From GH45 sp046704385 (GTDB lineage: Bacteria > Bacteroidota > Bacteroidia > Bacteroidales > SZUA-534), in assembly GCA_046704385.1 (NCBI GenBank), contig JBJKSB010000103.1, positions 1 through 64,000 of the forward strand: a DNA stretch of 64,000 nucleotides, in the 5' to 3' direction. Position numbers and translations under genes: made by a program. This document shows, piece by piece, positions 63,728 through 64,000 of this stretch (its first letter is position 1; every line of letters starts with the position of its first letter). A model generated the notes under the pieces. It did not search any database and had not been told where the DNA came from. It worked only from the letters and a program-made list of their open reading frames with translations.

Positions 63728-64000
63728 TTACTCATCAATAATGCCCATCTGAAGCATTAAAAATGAAGCATTCATATTTTGGGTAACCCCGGGATGCAGT
63801 TTGTAATCGAATTGCAGTTCGTTGTTTTGAATAGTTACCTCAAAACAAAGTGCCTTAAAAATGTCTGGCTGAAGTTCAGTCAGTCTTGCCAATTCCAAAT
63901 CATGGGTTGCTACTAATCCATGCGCCATTTTTTCGGTAATTTTTTTTACAAAACCAATGGAACCTTTTCGCTTGTCTTCAGAGTTGGTGCCTCGCAAAAT
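63728..64000 (-). CDS. MutS-family DNA mismatch repair protein, C-terminal part (partial)
   Basis: The visible 89 residues match the end of the MutS ATPase domain: RGTNSEDKRKGSIGFVKKIT (the conserved RGTST/N segment) and GLVATHDLELARLTELQP (the ATHDLEL switch region). The gene continues beyond the right edge of the window, so length and subgroup cannot be read. It may be a MutS-like (MutS2- or MutS-I) protein of the kind with a membrane-anchored N-terminus seen in Bacteroidota. Confidence 0.85.
   Translation of the reverse strand: MLRGTNSEDKRKGSIGFVKKITEKMAHGLVATHDLELARLTELQPDIFKALCFEVTIQNNELQFDYKLHPGVTQNMNASFLMLQMGIIDE

Noticed and set aside
1..64000. CRISPR arrays, tRNA or rRNA genes, prophage or replication origin
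   Set aside because: No regularly spaced repeats, cloverleaf-like sequences, integrase genes or origin boxes were seen on reading through the gaps.

Overview
The window is from a member of the Bacteroidota. It carries SusC/SusD outer-membrane proteins, a hybrid two-component system with an AraC output domain, three proteins with type IX secretion (T9SS) C-terminal sorting domains, DUF4249 and FISUMP lipoproteins, and AT-rich DNA. The gene content resembles free-living polysaccharide degraders of the Marinilabiliales/Prolixibacteraceae type. That placement is inferred from gene content only, because no rRNA gene is present.

Region 1 (about 1-26.5 kb, all on the minus strand) is a large beta-mannan utilization locus. 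Read in the direction of transcription it encodes a sulfatase-fold lipoprotein lacking the catalytic residues, a GH130 mannosylglucose phosphorylase, SusC, SusD and a T9SS-sorted CBM9-like surface protein. A strong hairpin terminator follows. Next come a GH5 endomannanase, an AGE-family (mannobiose) 2-epimerase, a GPH sugar symporter, a GH26 endomannanase, a GH27 alpha-galactosidase, three different SGNH/SASA esterases (one T9SS-sorted with PKD modules, one CE2 with a triplicated N-terminal module, one SASA type), a GH2 beta-mannosidase and a nucleoside hydrolase. Together they describe cleavage of acetylated galacto(gluco)mannan at the surface, trimming in the periplasm, uptake by the symporter, epimerization of mannobiose to mannosylglucose and phosphorolysis to mannose 1-phosphate plus glucose. 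Hairpin terminators after the surface protein, after the CE2 esterase and after the SASA esterase split the locus into segments.

Region 2 (26.7-33.1 kb, plus strand) is a compact four-gene unit diverging from the mannan locus: an STN-type TonB-dependent receptor, a DUF4249 lipoprotein, an MG2/plug-like protein and a small secreted protein. The divergent gap contains a 20-bp sequence repeated exactly at a 22-bp period, a good operator candidate.

Region 3 (33.1-49.3 kb) is mixed: an ICMT-like methyltransferase, a REP-like palindrome, a secreted parallel beta-helix protein, a FISUMP lipoprotein, a HAD phosphatase, DUF952, a decayed gene remnant, a 1378-aa hybrid two-component regulator (the likely but unproven regulator of the mannan locus), a T9SS-secreted protein with duplicated modules, an overlapping LytS/LytR-type pair, a nitroreductase and an MBL-fold hydrolase.

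Region 4 (49.4-64 kb) holds a TolC/adaptor/RND efflux operon, an MFS transporter, a truncated hemoglobin, HU, an OB-fold-like lipoprotein, dihydrolipoyl dehydrogenase, a zinc/manganese-type ABC importer, a NUDIX hydrolase and the 3' end of a MutS-family gene. A fossil of a REP-associated (IS200-like) transposase lies between the binding-protein and ATPase genes of the ABC importer.
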